From Dromaius novaehollandiae (lineage: Eukaryota > Chordata > Aves > Casuariiformes > Dromaiidae), in assembly GCF_036370855.1 (NCBI RefSeq), contig NC_088105.1:10855619-10919618 (forward strand): a stretch of 64,000 bases of DNA. The letters are read 5' to 3'. A program made the position numbers and the translations under genes. Position 1 is the stretch's first letter. The number at the start of each line of letters is the position of its first letter. The notes beneath the pieces were generated by a model. The model was not told the DNA's origin. It saw only the letters and a program-made list of their open reading frames with translations, and searched no databases. Of the stretch, positions 23,601 to 33,560 are shown piece by piece.

Positions 23601-26600
23601 AAGCCGTATCGCCTTAACTATCTGCTACTCTCTAGGAAGCACTGATGGCATATGTGAAGATCTGGAAACAGACATACCACGCTGGCCTGCTTCAGTGAGA
23701 GCACAGATATGCTGCAGGCCTTCATAAACACTGCATTTAAAGTTCCTCCTATCCATCAAAGGAAACATTACTTCACAAGGGGCAGAGCCCTCCAGACTAT
23801 TACCAGCCAAACAAGGAGATTTTAGGCATGAGCCATTTAAGTTCACGCCTAAGTTGCTGGCCTGCATAGCTGGAAACTTTATGCACTTCTTTGCACAGGA
23901 CATGCACGGGGGGGGGGATAAAGAAATCTAATTTATATGCAAATGGGTGGATGCAAACTACTGTGTGAGCTACCCTTTAACCCTTTGCGTGGGTGAGCGT
24001 TATTTTTAGCTTTAACTATGAATAGCAGCTCTGTGCTGCATGTTTCGAACCCAGCAAGGCAGAGCTCTGAGCTACTGAGTCGTGCAACCCCAAACAGTTA
24101 CCCAGGGGTAGCACAAAAACCTGTGGAGTGGGAAAGCGCCTAGTATCCTGCTTACACGACTGCCCTCCCTCATCTGTCCAGTACTGCTGGCTGCCTGAAG
24201 TCAAAGGAGCATAACTGTGCTTTAAGGGGAGTGTTTAAAAAGACTAAGAGAGACAAAAGGTAAAACTGGCAGCTAAACCTGCCCCAGGTGCAGGCTTTCA
24301 ACGGAAGAAGATTGCAGCTGGATCCTTGCAGGCCTGAATAAGAAATGCTTTCCACTGCCTGAAATGAAAGGCAGTCCAGGGCGCCGGAGGGGTGAGCTAG
24401 GAGTGACTGCCAGGGGGTGAGGAAATTCAAGGTCCTAACAGCTGTAAAGGTGTGTCAGTGAGGGACACCCTCCCCCTCCTGCCCCAGATGTGCTGCAGCC
24501 AGCCCCACACCCACAGGGTTTTGGTGTTGGGTCTCAGCACTTACACTGCCTGTTCCTCCAGCTCCCCGCCAATGCGCTGGGACATGTTCTTCAGCACCCC
24601 GATGCTGCCAGAGACCAGCTCCAACTGCTCATCTTGCTGCTCGACAATCAGCTGGGGCCAAAGAGAAGGGAAACGGGCAATTACAGTCCTGCTGCCTTCT
24701 GCAACTGGGTCAAAGCCGGCTGCTCGGACAGATGCTTGCTAACTCCACCAGTTTCAGCTGCAGAGCCTGGGAACAGGTCTAAGCCTCCAGGAACCAGGAC
24801 CGCACTTCTAAGAAATGCTCGAGAACTGACAGCAGCATGAAAGCCTCCCAGGCATCCTTGCACCACAGCCAGCTGCAGAGTCCCTCCTACTGTTCCTGAA
24901 AATTCAGCCTTGACTCAGCCACGCTGCGTCCTTTCCCTGTGCACCCACCACTAAGACGACTCTTCAAAGCTAGAGCCCCTGGCTAGCAAAACCTCCATAA
25001 GCCTCACTGCCTTCAGCAGGTACGACAGTGGGCACCTGGGAGCCACGCTGCTGCCGTGCCTGAGGGAACGTAACCCAGAGCACGCTGCAGAGTTAATGAA
25101 GAGTTAACGTGAGTAAAAGGCTGTTACAGCTTCTATGGCTAAAAATAACAAGCCTGGCTCTGGATGTGCCAAAGGAATAAGTCTGCTGATGTTTTAAGTC
25201 ACTTTCAGGGCACAATCATGCTAAGGATTAGGTTTACCCTAGTTACCTACTTCTGAATCTATTTATCTTCCTAGAGTCACTAGGTAAAACTCATTTGAAA
25301 GCCGGAGCAGCGTGCTGTGTCAGAAACCTTTCCAGAGTTTACTGCCTCTGAGAAGTGGCCTATTTAAGGCCCTGTGTTTGGGTGGGCTGCTGTGTGTGGA
25401 CCTGTGCGCTGCCCCAGACCTTCTCCAAACAAATTCCACCAGCTCCAGTGAACCACTGCAGCAGGGATTCTAGGAAAGCCCTGAGGCAGATCTTCTGGCG
25501 AATCTTGTGGTTGAAAGCAGAAAAAGGAAGTAGGCACATGCTCCTGCTTAGTCTATTCTGGTGGAGATGCACATAAACAGCAGTAAACATCAGCTCACTT
25601 TTTAACCAGAGAAAGCTGCATAAGAGAAATGGGCACTCTCCTTTTCCCAACGTTTCTACTCTTCCAAGCATTTCAGCAATCCTTGCAATATTCAAGTTTA
25701 GCATGCTCCTTTTTTCCGATCTTTTTTGTCTTCTGTACAGAGCAGAACACCCAAATCTGAAGGTTTAAAAACTCTGCACCCAGATACATCCAAAGCCACG
25801 CTGAACGGAGAACACAAACACTGGTATATACTGCAGCTAAGCAGTGGGTTATCAGGCTCCTGGCTTCAGACCAGCCAAGGACTGGATTTTTTTTTTGCTC
25901 TTGCAGCCTGCACACCATCTCCCTGGCACACGTTTGGCAAGCAAGGCCATTCTGTTGACATTGTGCAGGAGCTGCCTTACCTGTTGTTGAGCTTGTTGCT
26001 CCTCAATGAAGTGTGAATTTGCCAATTGCAGCTCCCGATCCAGACGGCTGTATTTGTCGGGTCCAGAGCTCCAACTCTGACTCCCGCTTTCTCCCAGGAG
26101 TGCCTAAACAGATGCAGAAAGCCCTTAGCAAGACCTCTGTGTCTGCTCATAGCCTGTCTACAGGGTGAATAGGAAAAGTGGAAACTCCTGTATAAACACA
26201 CAGAGCAGCACCCTTTTCCTCCCCACTCGACTGCCACTCAGCCAGAGCGCTGTCAAACTAAAAGGATACAGTGCCAACCTCGGAAAACTCTGCAGCCTGA
26301 TTGCTGCAGATATACCACTGAAGCAACAGGAGAGCTGGAATACGACTGCAGACAGGGAGAGAGCATAAGCAGGATGTCTGCATTAGTCCAAAGTCCACTA
26401 AAGGTGTGGTACTATGTGCAAGGATGGCAAGCATCCACATATTTAGTGTTAACAAATGCATAGCATGAACTGGACACTGTGCTAAGAATGACTGGGGCTT
26501 AAGAGTGTGTGGATAAAGTACTTAACCAGTTGAGCACAATAGCTGACAGAGTAAAACAGTGCAATATATAAACAATGCAGCATTGTATGCAGGGCTCAGG

Positions 26601-29600
26601 TTCTTTGGTTCAAGTTACCTGTTCCTCCTGCATACCATTTACAACAGCAACAACATACAAGACTACCCTTGCTTCCTGCTCTGCAACCTGAATGGAAAAG
26701 CATGTGCAAAGCCAACGGAGAAGCAGGCTTTACAACTGACTAAATCTGGGCCCTGGAACAGGTTATGTGGGCGACAGATGCTGGAGAATCAACTGCGGCC
26801 AGAAGGCGAGGAGCTGCACCATGCAGCATTACTAACAGGTTAGGGAGCTTTGCTCACCAGCACAAGAGGCGAGGCCAACTCTTTCAGAGAGGCGTAGGAG
26901 GGTGAGATGAGAACATATTGCAGCTTTTGGACGTGGGCAGCCAAGAAGGAGGGGACAATGGCGTCTCTGTGAAGAGCAGCCAGACAAGGACCAGGCGACT
27001 AAGATAGGTTAAACACGAGACGGGTTCTACGGTTCATCTGGTTTACAAAGGTCAGGGAGGGCAGAGAAAGCCGTGGGGGAGCAAGCAGGAAGCCAGACGG
27101 ACATCTGTTCTTGTCCGCCCCTGAGATACTGGGCAAGTTCCTGATTCTCTCCAGTTTGGGGCAAGCACTACTATCACTTATTTACCACCGTGCACTAGCT
27201 TTGCTGCAGCTTGAATAGCCTGTGCTTCCCAACCTCAGCTTAGCGCTGTGAGGGTCAAGTCACCAGCAGCCAAAAGCCAGCCTCTCAAACACAGAGGCAC
27301 TCTGGAGAACCCCCTGCAGCCCTGCACAGCTCAGTCTTCGCAGTCTGAAGGGAAGGTGAGGAATTGGAGAAGGGAGAGGAAGACACCAAGAGGAATCAGT
27401 TTTCTTGAACAGATGTCACTGCATGAACTGGGCCATATGGCCTTCTACAGCTAGCAGGGGCATCAAAGAAAGGAAAGCAGCAAAATGCAGAGATATCTAC
27501 AGACCTGTCTGAGCAGGGGTATAAACGGCTTTGCTTCTTCAAGTGTTTTCCAAGCATGTTAATTAACCCTGTAACAAGCTCAGGAATTAGCTCTGTCCTC
27601 CTCAGCAGCTTGTTCCAGGGTTTGTCATTTTTGCCACAAGTGATAAGATCGATTCAGGCAGGTAAGTCTGTTGTGTTAAGTGCACACCAATTTTTACAAG
27701 AGGCAGCTTTGGAAGTTGACTTGGAGATCTCATTACCATTTCCCCATCAGCTGGAGGGGAGGACAAGCTGCATCTATTACTTAGACTACGAGTGCAGACA
27801 ACCTGAGACTCCTTGAACTTCTTCCGTCTTCTTATGAGGGCAACTATTACGAGATGTAGCTATTTGTAAGGATACAGAGCATCCCGGCTCCTAAGTACAG
27901 TCGAGCACAGGATTACATTTATTGCCTTGGATACTGACTCTGCTCCTCCTGAGAAGAAGGGAGATTCCCTTTCCTGAAGGGTGATGCAACACTGACAGTT
28001 GTACACAGTCAGTTCTGACGACAGAGACAGATGGTGAGCGGTAAGTGATTACTCTGAGACACAGGTTTGGAAGAGAGTGACAGCAGTGTGCTTGTGAGAG
28101 CCAGCTCTCTCGCGGGCTCTGGAACGACAGGTCAGCAAAACAGACACAGTTCAAACACTCAGCTTTGTTACAACGTGTAAGCCCCTTGCCAGCAAAAACG
28201 TTTTTAGGAGATGAGCTACAAAACAGGATATATATTGTAATTGCTGCTTTTAAGCATTTTTGTTCACCACTACACGCTCTACCTTAGGATGTGGGGCCCC
28301 AAAATAAGTGCAAATGAAAGTTTCATGTAACACATACCTTAAGACAACAGCTGCTAAAGCTGATAAATCCTCCTTTCAAGTATCAAAAAAGCTATTGCAT
28401 TCACTTAACTTGCCTGTTTCTGAGTCTCACCTGCCTGTTTTTTCTTTCAGCCAGTGCCTGCATGGAAGAGTTTGACATCTGATCCTTCATTTCCTGTTTG
28501 TTTAAGGAAAGAAGTAGTATGTGAGCATTAGATTTGAGGTGATGGGCGGTTTCAGTTTGCTACAATGCTGTCTATACCCAGTGAGATTTCTTGTTGGGGG
28601 GGAGGGGGGCGCGAGGAATTTTCCTTAAAAACATATGCAGTTTTGAAGAGCCTGGAAGGACGCTGAAGAAAGTTCCATCACAGTTCATAATTTTACTAAT
28701 ACTAGAATCATTTGCAATGGGTTATTTTGAAAATATTACTTATTTACTACTAGTTTTGCTTCTCCACAGCCAGAAACACTTTGATTTGTATAGGATTAAA
28801 TTGATCTTCCCACTAACAGACTGTAAAGAAGAACCATGTTCTTGACTTGAAGGTGTTGGACATCTGTAACCTGCACTTTATTCCCAGGTACCTCTGATTT
28901 AACATGGTATAGGCCAAGGTAGATTTCTTGTCCTACGGCAATTCTCTCTGACTATGTCTAGATTTCTCTATTATGAATTAAGGTTTGTTCTTGAGATACA
29001 GTAGGAGCTGGCTAGTCATAAAAAGCTCCCAAACACTTTGTAAAGTAGCCCAGTTTTTATAAGATAGATTATCAGTCAGTATGATCTAGCAAGGTGTGAT
29101 CCATCTCATGTACCAGCACAGTTCTGATGTCACCAGAAGACACAGGTATGTTTTACCATTCAGAGATGTGCAACAGATCTTCTAAGAGCACCAGAACGCA
29201 CTCGGTTACTTTTCACCAACTAACGCATGTTCTGCTGTGTATGCATCACACATTCCCCCTGTGGAAACTGGAAGCCACCTAGGTAATGGCACTAAAAATT
29301 TTAATTTTAACAGTAGGAGACACTGCTCCAAAATCCATTAGCCAGCAGTCTGCAGCCTGAAAAAGAGGACCATAAAGCAGGCTTGCTCATCTTGCTCATC
29401 TGGGAAGTAAGACTACATGCACATGCCCGCTACCTGGGGCCATCACGATTTCAGGATCTGTTCCCGAGCAGCAAGCCTTAAAAACTGTATCCAGACCGCA
29501 GCATTACAGGTAGGATAACAAGCTTGCTTCTAGCTAGAGCAATGCATTTTATGAAGCAGGAACATTCAAGTCATGAGCGACAGCAGAAACTAAGCCATAT

Positions 29601-32600
29601 TGCCATAGTGCTATATTAATACAGAGCAAATCTCCTAATTAGCAGTTTGTTATCAGGCTTTTGGGAAGATGCTTTTTCCCCATTTATTACCATCAAGTTG
29701 TTGAAATCCCTGTCTAGCTTCTGAATCCTCCCTGAAAGCACTGTGAGCAAACATTACTCTCTTTGCAGTTGATACTGCACGTCTTTTCACTTTAACCCTG
29801 CCTGCAGCTCTGGACTTTGCTAAACTGCTGCCCAGTAGGCAGAGCTTTGCCAGGCCCATCTCTGTTCAAAGGACTGCTATTTAAGAGTGTGAGTCTGAAC
29901 TAAAAAAAAGCCTTCTCCCAGTTAAAAATAAAAACTAGTGGCTCTTTTGACTGTTTTGTAGCAGTAGGAAGTTGAAGTCACCACGTAAATAACGCTAGTG
30001 AGTGTTCAAAGGGGACTTTCTGTTTTTGAAAACTAGCAATACAAGTAAAAGACAGTTACTATTTCCTTTAACTCTGAAGGGAGACTCCAGTTTCCCCTGC
30101 ATAGCAGAGGGATCTTTAGCCTTCATTTCCAGTGTTCATGCATTTCCAGGCCCACTATTACAAGAGATGTTTGAAGACTTAAAGAAGCAGCTGAAAGGGC
30201 CGGTTAGGGGATGCAATGAGGCCTCTGCATCCTCGCTGCCCCTAGCCTGTCTGGAAAGTCCATGGAGGGAGCACATGGGCAAGAGGAAGAAGCCCAAGCC
30301 CAAGAGAGAGCAGGTAACAGCTTTATCCTCTACTGCAGAGGAAAACAGTTTGCAGTTCACCACTGAAATGGCCACCAGCTTTCAGCTTTCCCACTGGAGC
30401 AGCTCCTCCACCCCAGTCCTCTTGTCCTGTTCCCACCTGAAGCCCTCATTCCTTACCCTGACCACCTGCCGCGTGCTTGTGATGAAGGCTTTCCGTATAC
30501 CCAACTCCGTTGCATCGAGGTTGAATTTCCGAGGGTTTGCCTCAACAATGCGTAGAAAACAAGTTAAGGAATCACTTTTCAGGATGCAGTAGGCACACAG
30601 ACACAGAAACCCTGACCACCAAGGAGGAATCTGTCACGTGGCACGGCTCCTCCATTTACCTGTGCTTTTTTCCCAAATTTGATTAGCAAGGTACGAGGCA
30701 CTAAAGCATGAAAAAAGCACGGCAGCAATGTACTGTGGTGAACACACGAGAGGGAAACCTCCCACTGGTGTGGTTTTTGGTTGTCTGATGCTGTGCAGCA
30801 CTTTCAGGAGTGTTCAGCTGAACAGAAGGGAAAAGGAATATCTCTGGAAGGCAGCCTAGAGTAGTACTGACTATGCAAAATCCAAGTTCATTCAACAAAA
30901 CAGTTTTTGCAACAAAGCATCTTAAACACACCTTTTCAAAAGAAAAAAAAAAACAGAGGGAAATTCATTTGCAGAACATGTTTTGTCATCTTCATCTCTC
31001 ATTTGCAATTTGAAAAAACCTGGGGCAAACTGAAAATTCAGTCCCAAATAGTCTTTGTTTCTGCAAAAAGTAACTACTGGTGAGCACTAGCACTTGACTG
31101 CTTATTACAAGGTGGGAACTGCATGTCTCTAAATCCAAAGACTGCACCAGCAGCACAAAAAGGATATTAATCGTTTCATCCAGGTCTTCCAAGTCCCACT
31201 CAATGCTCCGCAAATTGTTCCTGAGCTCATTAGTGGTCCAGTCGATTTCTTCTCTTGTGGCTATAGAGGGATCTTGCAAGAGCTCCGTCCACCTCTGGAA
31301 GAGCCCCTGGGCAGTATTCACTGCTTTCTGCACCTCCCTGCAGTCAGGATAATTAAAGAGAAGTGAAGGGATTATTATCAGTTTTTTTGCAGCAGTCACG
31401 CTGGGACGTTCCCACATTCAGCAGAGGAGGGAAGTGTAACCTCCCCGCAAACATCTTTCCTTCAAATGTTTTTAGTTTATTTCGTAAAATAAGGATTCGC
31501 CATACTTCTGGACAACCCTGTCTCCTTTTGTGTTATAGCGTGAAGTCCTGAGCAGCAATTCACAGTTCAGCTACCACAATTAACTGAGGGACCTGTTTCT
31601 CTAGGGGAGGTTTCTGTCAAGTGTCACAACACGAGACAGGGCAGTGCAACTGCCTGCACAAGACTCTCCTCTGGCAATTGCTATTCTGCATTTCTCTCAA
31701 CATCTTTCCTCTAAAGACTGTTGACTACCTAGGCAAGATATCCCAGGAGCAAACAGAATTACGAGAACTGTCCCCACAACACAATCACACAGACTGTCCA
31801 GCGCAGTGCTGTTTATTTCAATTCAGCATTAAAAAAATATACATGGCTCCTCTATACTGGCTTAGCGAACACAACTCTCTCCTGCTGCTCTCAGCTTTTC
31901 AGAGGAGAGCGCGTTCACAGCACCGGGACGTAGGCTTCGCTGACAGCACTGAACACTACACCCACGGTTGGGGACAAGAGGGCAGGTAACCGCTGGTAAG
32001 CGTGATTGTCCGTGCGTACAAACAGGATGGACCATTCGCTTGGACTAACGGCGAGGCATAGGGGCAAGACCGACGCCAGCTAGGCTTTGCTGGCTCTTGA
32101 AGGTGGGCACCAAAGGGCTTGCACGCAGCACTGCGCGAGGTGCACCGACCCCCAGCGCGTTCAAGCAGTTCATCAGCTGGAGAAGCCTAAGCGCGTGGAC
32201 CACGTCCTCACCCTGCAGCCCTCGCAGGGCCGGCAGGCGCCGGGTCTCTTTACGTTACACCATCATGCCGAGGTCCTTCTCCACCTGGACGTGTTCCTCC
32301 TCTTCTCGCAGGCGTACGGCTCCGTGTCTGTTGCATCTAGTTCCCTAAAGCCAGCAGCCAGGACTAAGGATGGTTTGCTTCCTCCGTTACTCGCTAGCAA
32401 GTTTTGGGTTGTTTTAACCGGGACGCGCTTGAGGAAGTACCTACAAGTGGCGGTTTGAGCGGAGCTGGCTGTTCTCCGAAGGCGGCAGCTCCGCACCAAA
32501 GGAGGGCAGATGGCACCGAGCACGGCCAGCCCCTTCCCCCCCACCTGCAGGCAGCGGCAGCTCCTCGAGGCCCCGCTGCCGGGGCACCGGCCGGGAGCCG

Positions 32601-32977
32601 CCGCGCGCTGCTCTCCGCAGGCCGAGGGGCCTCACCGCACCGAGCGCAGCCCCCGCTCGCCGCCACCTTCGTTCCGCGCCTCCCCCCTTTGTCCGCGCCG
32701 CGTCCGGCCGCGCTCCGGCTCGCACGGACGGCGCCCGCTGGCACGGCACCGCGGCGGACACTCCGCCGGTGCCCCGGCGCGGGGCGAGCCCGCCCGCTCC
32801 GCCCGCCGCTCCCAGGCCGCCGCCCCGCCTCGGGCCCCGCCGCGGCAGCCGGAGCCGAGCCGGGCCGCGCGGCCCCCCGCGGCGACACCTGCAGCGAGGC
32901 GCCGCCCCCCTCCCCTCCCCGCCGCGCCGCGGCCGCGCTCACCCCTTCACCACGAAGAAGGGGTCCTCCATGGACAT
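20564..32977 (-). CDS. STX6: STX6, syntaxin 6, whole coding span (8 exons, 254 aa)
   Basis: Syntaxin 6 is a Qc-SNARE of the trans-Golgi network and endosomes that pairs with other SNAREs to fuse vesicles. The exons are 32943-32977, 31168-31337, 30457-30551, 28431-28493, 25981-26103, 24545-24651, 22729-22823 and 20564-20640. They sum to 765 bases and one open frame beginning [19 protein letters not shown]. The order is an N-terminal three-helix domain (about 1-110), a linker with a Y-x-x-hydrophobic sorting motif (YSRL, 139-142), a SNARE helix (about 162-224, probable zero-layer Gln 196 in LEEQAV) and a C-terminal membrane anchor (about 231-254). The human protein is 255 residues. The one-residue difference lies in the linker (SGPDKY against STGTTDKY as I recall human). 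The first ATG is in GCCGCCATG context, with a second ATG two codons on. Intron 2 is of the AT-AC type. Confidence 0.95.
20641..22728 (-). other. STX6: STX6 intron 7
   Basis: A GT-AG intron (donor GTAGGT). Near its 3' end it has a 22-base G run on the plus strand (C run in the transcript) at 20694-20715. No other gene is seen. Confidence 0.75.
20694..20715. repeat. Poly(G) tract, 22 bases
   Basis: An uninterrupted G run 54 bases from STX6 exon 8. Such runs are prone to length error in sequencing. Confidence 0.9.
22729..22823 (-). CDS. STX6: STX6 exon 7 (SNARE helix, second half)
   Basis: Encodes [20 protein letters not shown] and [11 protein letters not shown]. Heptad hydrophobics are visible, continuing the SNARE coiled coil. 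Acceptor CCCCAG|G, donor AGTG|GTAGGT. Confidence 0.95.
22824..24544 (-). other. STX6: STX6 intron 6
   Basis: A GT-AG intron (GTAAGTGC ... GTCCCCAG). No exon or interspersed repeat is recognised. A short G run lies at 23910-23918. Confidence 0.75.
24545..24651 (-). CDS. STX6: STX6 exon 6 (SNARE helix, first half)
   Basis: Encodes [20 protein letters not shown] and [15 protein letters not shown] plus two bases of a Val codon. It includes the probable zero-layer Gln 196. Acceptor GGCCCCAG, donor GT|GTAAGTGC. Confidence 0.95.
24652..25980 (-). other. STX6: STX6 intron 5
   Basis: A GT-AG intron (GTAAGG ... GGCCCCAG). No exon, RNA gene or repeat is recognised in it. Confidence 0.75.
25981..26103 (-). 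CDS. STX6: STX6 exon 5 (linker and sorting motif)
   Basis: Encodes [20 protein letters not shown] and [20 protein letters not shown] plus Q, residues 122-162. It contains YSRL, the counterpart of the mammalian YGRL trafficking motif. Acceptor CTGTTTAG, donor CAACAG|GTAAGG. Confidence 0.95.
26104..28430 (-). other. STX6: STX6 intron 4
   Basis: A 2.3-kb GT-AG intron (GTGAGAC ... CTGTTTAG). The short open frames lack any recognisable domain. Nothing else is seen. Confidence 0.75.
28431..28493 (-). CDS. STX6: STX6 exon 4
   Basis: A 63-base exon encoding [20 protein letters not shown] plus Q, residues 101-121. Acceptor CAAACAG, donor AGGCAG|GTGAGAC. The syntaxin-6 DMKDQMS block reads EMKDQMS here. 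Confidence 0.95.
28494..30456 (-). other. STX6: STX6 intron 3
   Basis: A 2-kb GT-AG intron (GTAAGG ... CAAACAG). No other exon or repeat is recognised. Confidence 0.75.
30457..30551 (-). CDS. STX6: STX6 exon 3
   Basis: Encodes the last two bases of a Ser codon, then [20 protein letters not shown] and [11 protein letters not shown]. It begins directly after TTTTCTAC, so the intron before it ends in AC and not AG. Donor AGG|GTAAGG. Confidence 0.95.
30552..31167 (-). other. STX6: STX6 intron 2, minor (U12-type) AT-AC intron
   Basis: This 616-base intron starts ATATCCTTT (minus strand, 31167-31159) and ends CTAC, with TTCCTTAAC (30571-30563) placed 11 bases before the 3' splice site. These are the consensus U12-type AT-AC 5' splice site and branch site. 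Only this splicing joins ATT A to GC ATT and gives [14 protein letters not shown], the conserved syntaxin-6 sequence. No GT-AG pair at this boundary would keep it. Confidence 0.93.
31168..31337 (-). CDS. STX6: STX6 exon 2
   Basis: Encodes [40 protein letters not shown] and [16 protein letters not shown], the helical N-terminal domain. The acceptor is CTGACTGCAG. It ends with the first base of a Ser codon at a non-canonical AT donor. Confidence 0.95.
31338..32942 (-). other. STX6: STX6 intron 1
   Basis: A GT-AG intron (GTGAGC ... CTGCAG). Its 5' part (32400-32942) is in the CpG island. Long arginine/proline-rich open frames there are products of GC content. Confidence 0.75.
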
Positions 32978-33560
32978 GGCGGCGCCGCCCCGCTCGCTGC
33001 CGCCGACTGAGCCCCGGCGCCCCGCGCGCCCCCGCCCCGCCCCCCGTGCCGTCACGGGCCGCGCGCCTGCGCCCGGCGCGGGGGGCGGGGCGCGACGGCC
33101 CCACCCCACCCCGCCCCGCCCCGCCCCGCCGTGAGGCCGTTGGCCGCCATGATGGCGGCGGTGGTTACTTCGGGGGGCTGCTGCGCTCTGCTCCGCTCCC
33201 TCGGCGGCGAGGGCAGCCGGGGCGGTCGCGGTTCCCCCGCCGAGACACCGGCCTGGAAGCGCTGCCCGGTCCCGGCCCGGTTCAGCCCTCCCGGCGCCCC
33301 CGTTTTGTGCCCGGCTGAGCGGCTTTGTCAGCAGGCCGCGTTCCCGCCTCGTCCCATGCCCGCTGCCTTGCCCGCAGCGCTCCGCGCGGGGGAGGCCCGT
33401 CGTGCCCGGGGCTGGTGCGGCCACCGTGGCCCGGCCGTCGTGCTGTGGCCTCGGCCGGGAGTGCTGCCACTCCCTCCCCTGCCCCTCCAGCAGGGAAAGC
33501 CCGACCTCATGGCTCTCACTTTCCCTCCCGGCGCCCTGTCTGGGTGACGAGCGCCTGTTC
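32400..33560 (-). promoter_or_regulatory. STX6: STX6 CpG island promoter
   Basis: Very CpG-rich sequence surrounds STX6 exon 1. A run of GC boxes (CCCCGCCCCGCC) lies at about 33101-33131. A perfect inverted repeat of the YY1-type core, GCCGCCATGATGGCGGC, lies at 33143-33159. A further ATGGCGGC at 32976-32983 covers the start region. No TATA box is seen. Such housekeeping promoters are often bidirectional, so a divergent plus-strand non-coding transcript is possible. Confidence 0.7.
32943..32977 (-). CDS. STX6: STX6 exon 1 coding part (start codon)
   Basis: Encodes [11 protein letters not shown] and two bases of the Gly codon, then donor GG|GTGAGC. The ATG at 32977 is in GCCGCCATG context. 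ATG codon 3 is a possible alternative start and would remove two residues. Confidence 0.93.

Noticed and set aside
33131-33547. Open frame beginning MRPLAAMMAAVV on the plus strand beside STX6 exon 1
   Set aside because: It lies in the CpG island, has overlapping frames on both strands, and shows no known domain. The ATG context is the YY1-like palindrome. It could be part of a divergent non-coding RNA but not a supported protein.
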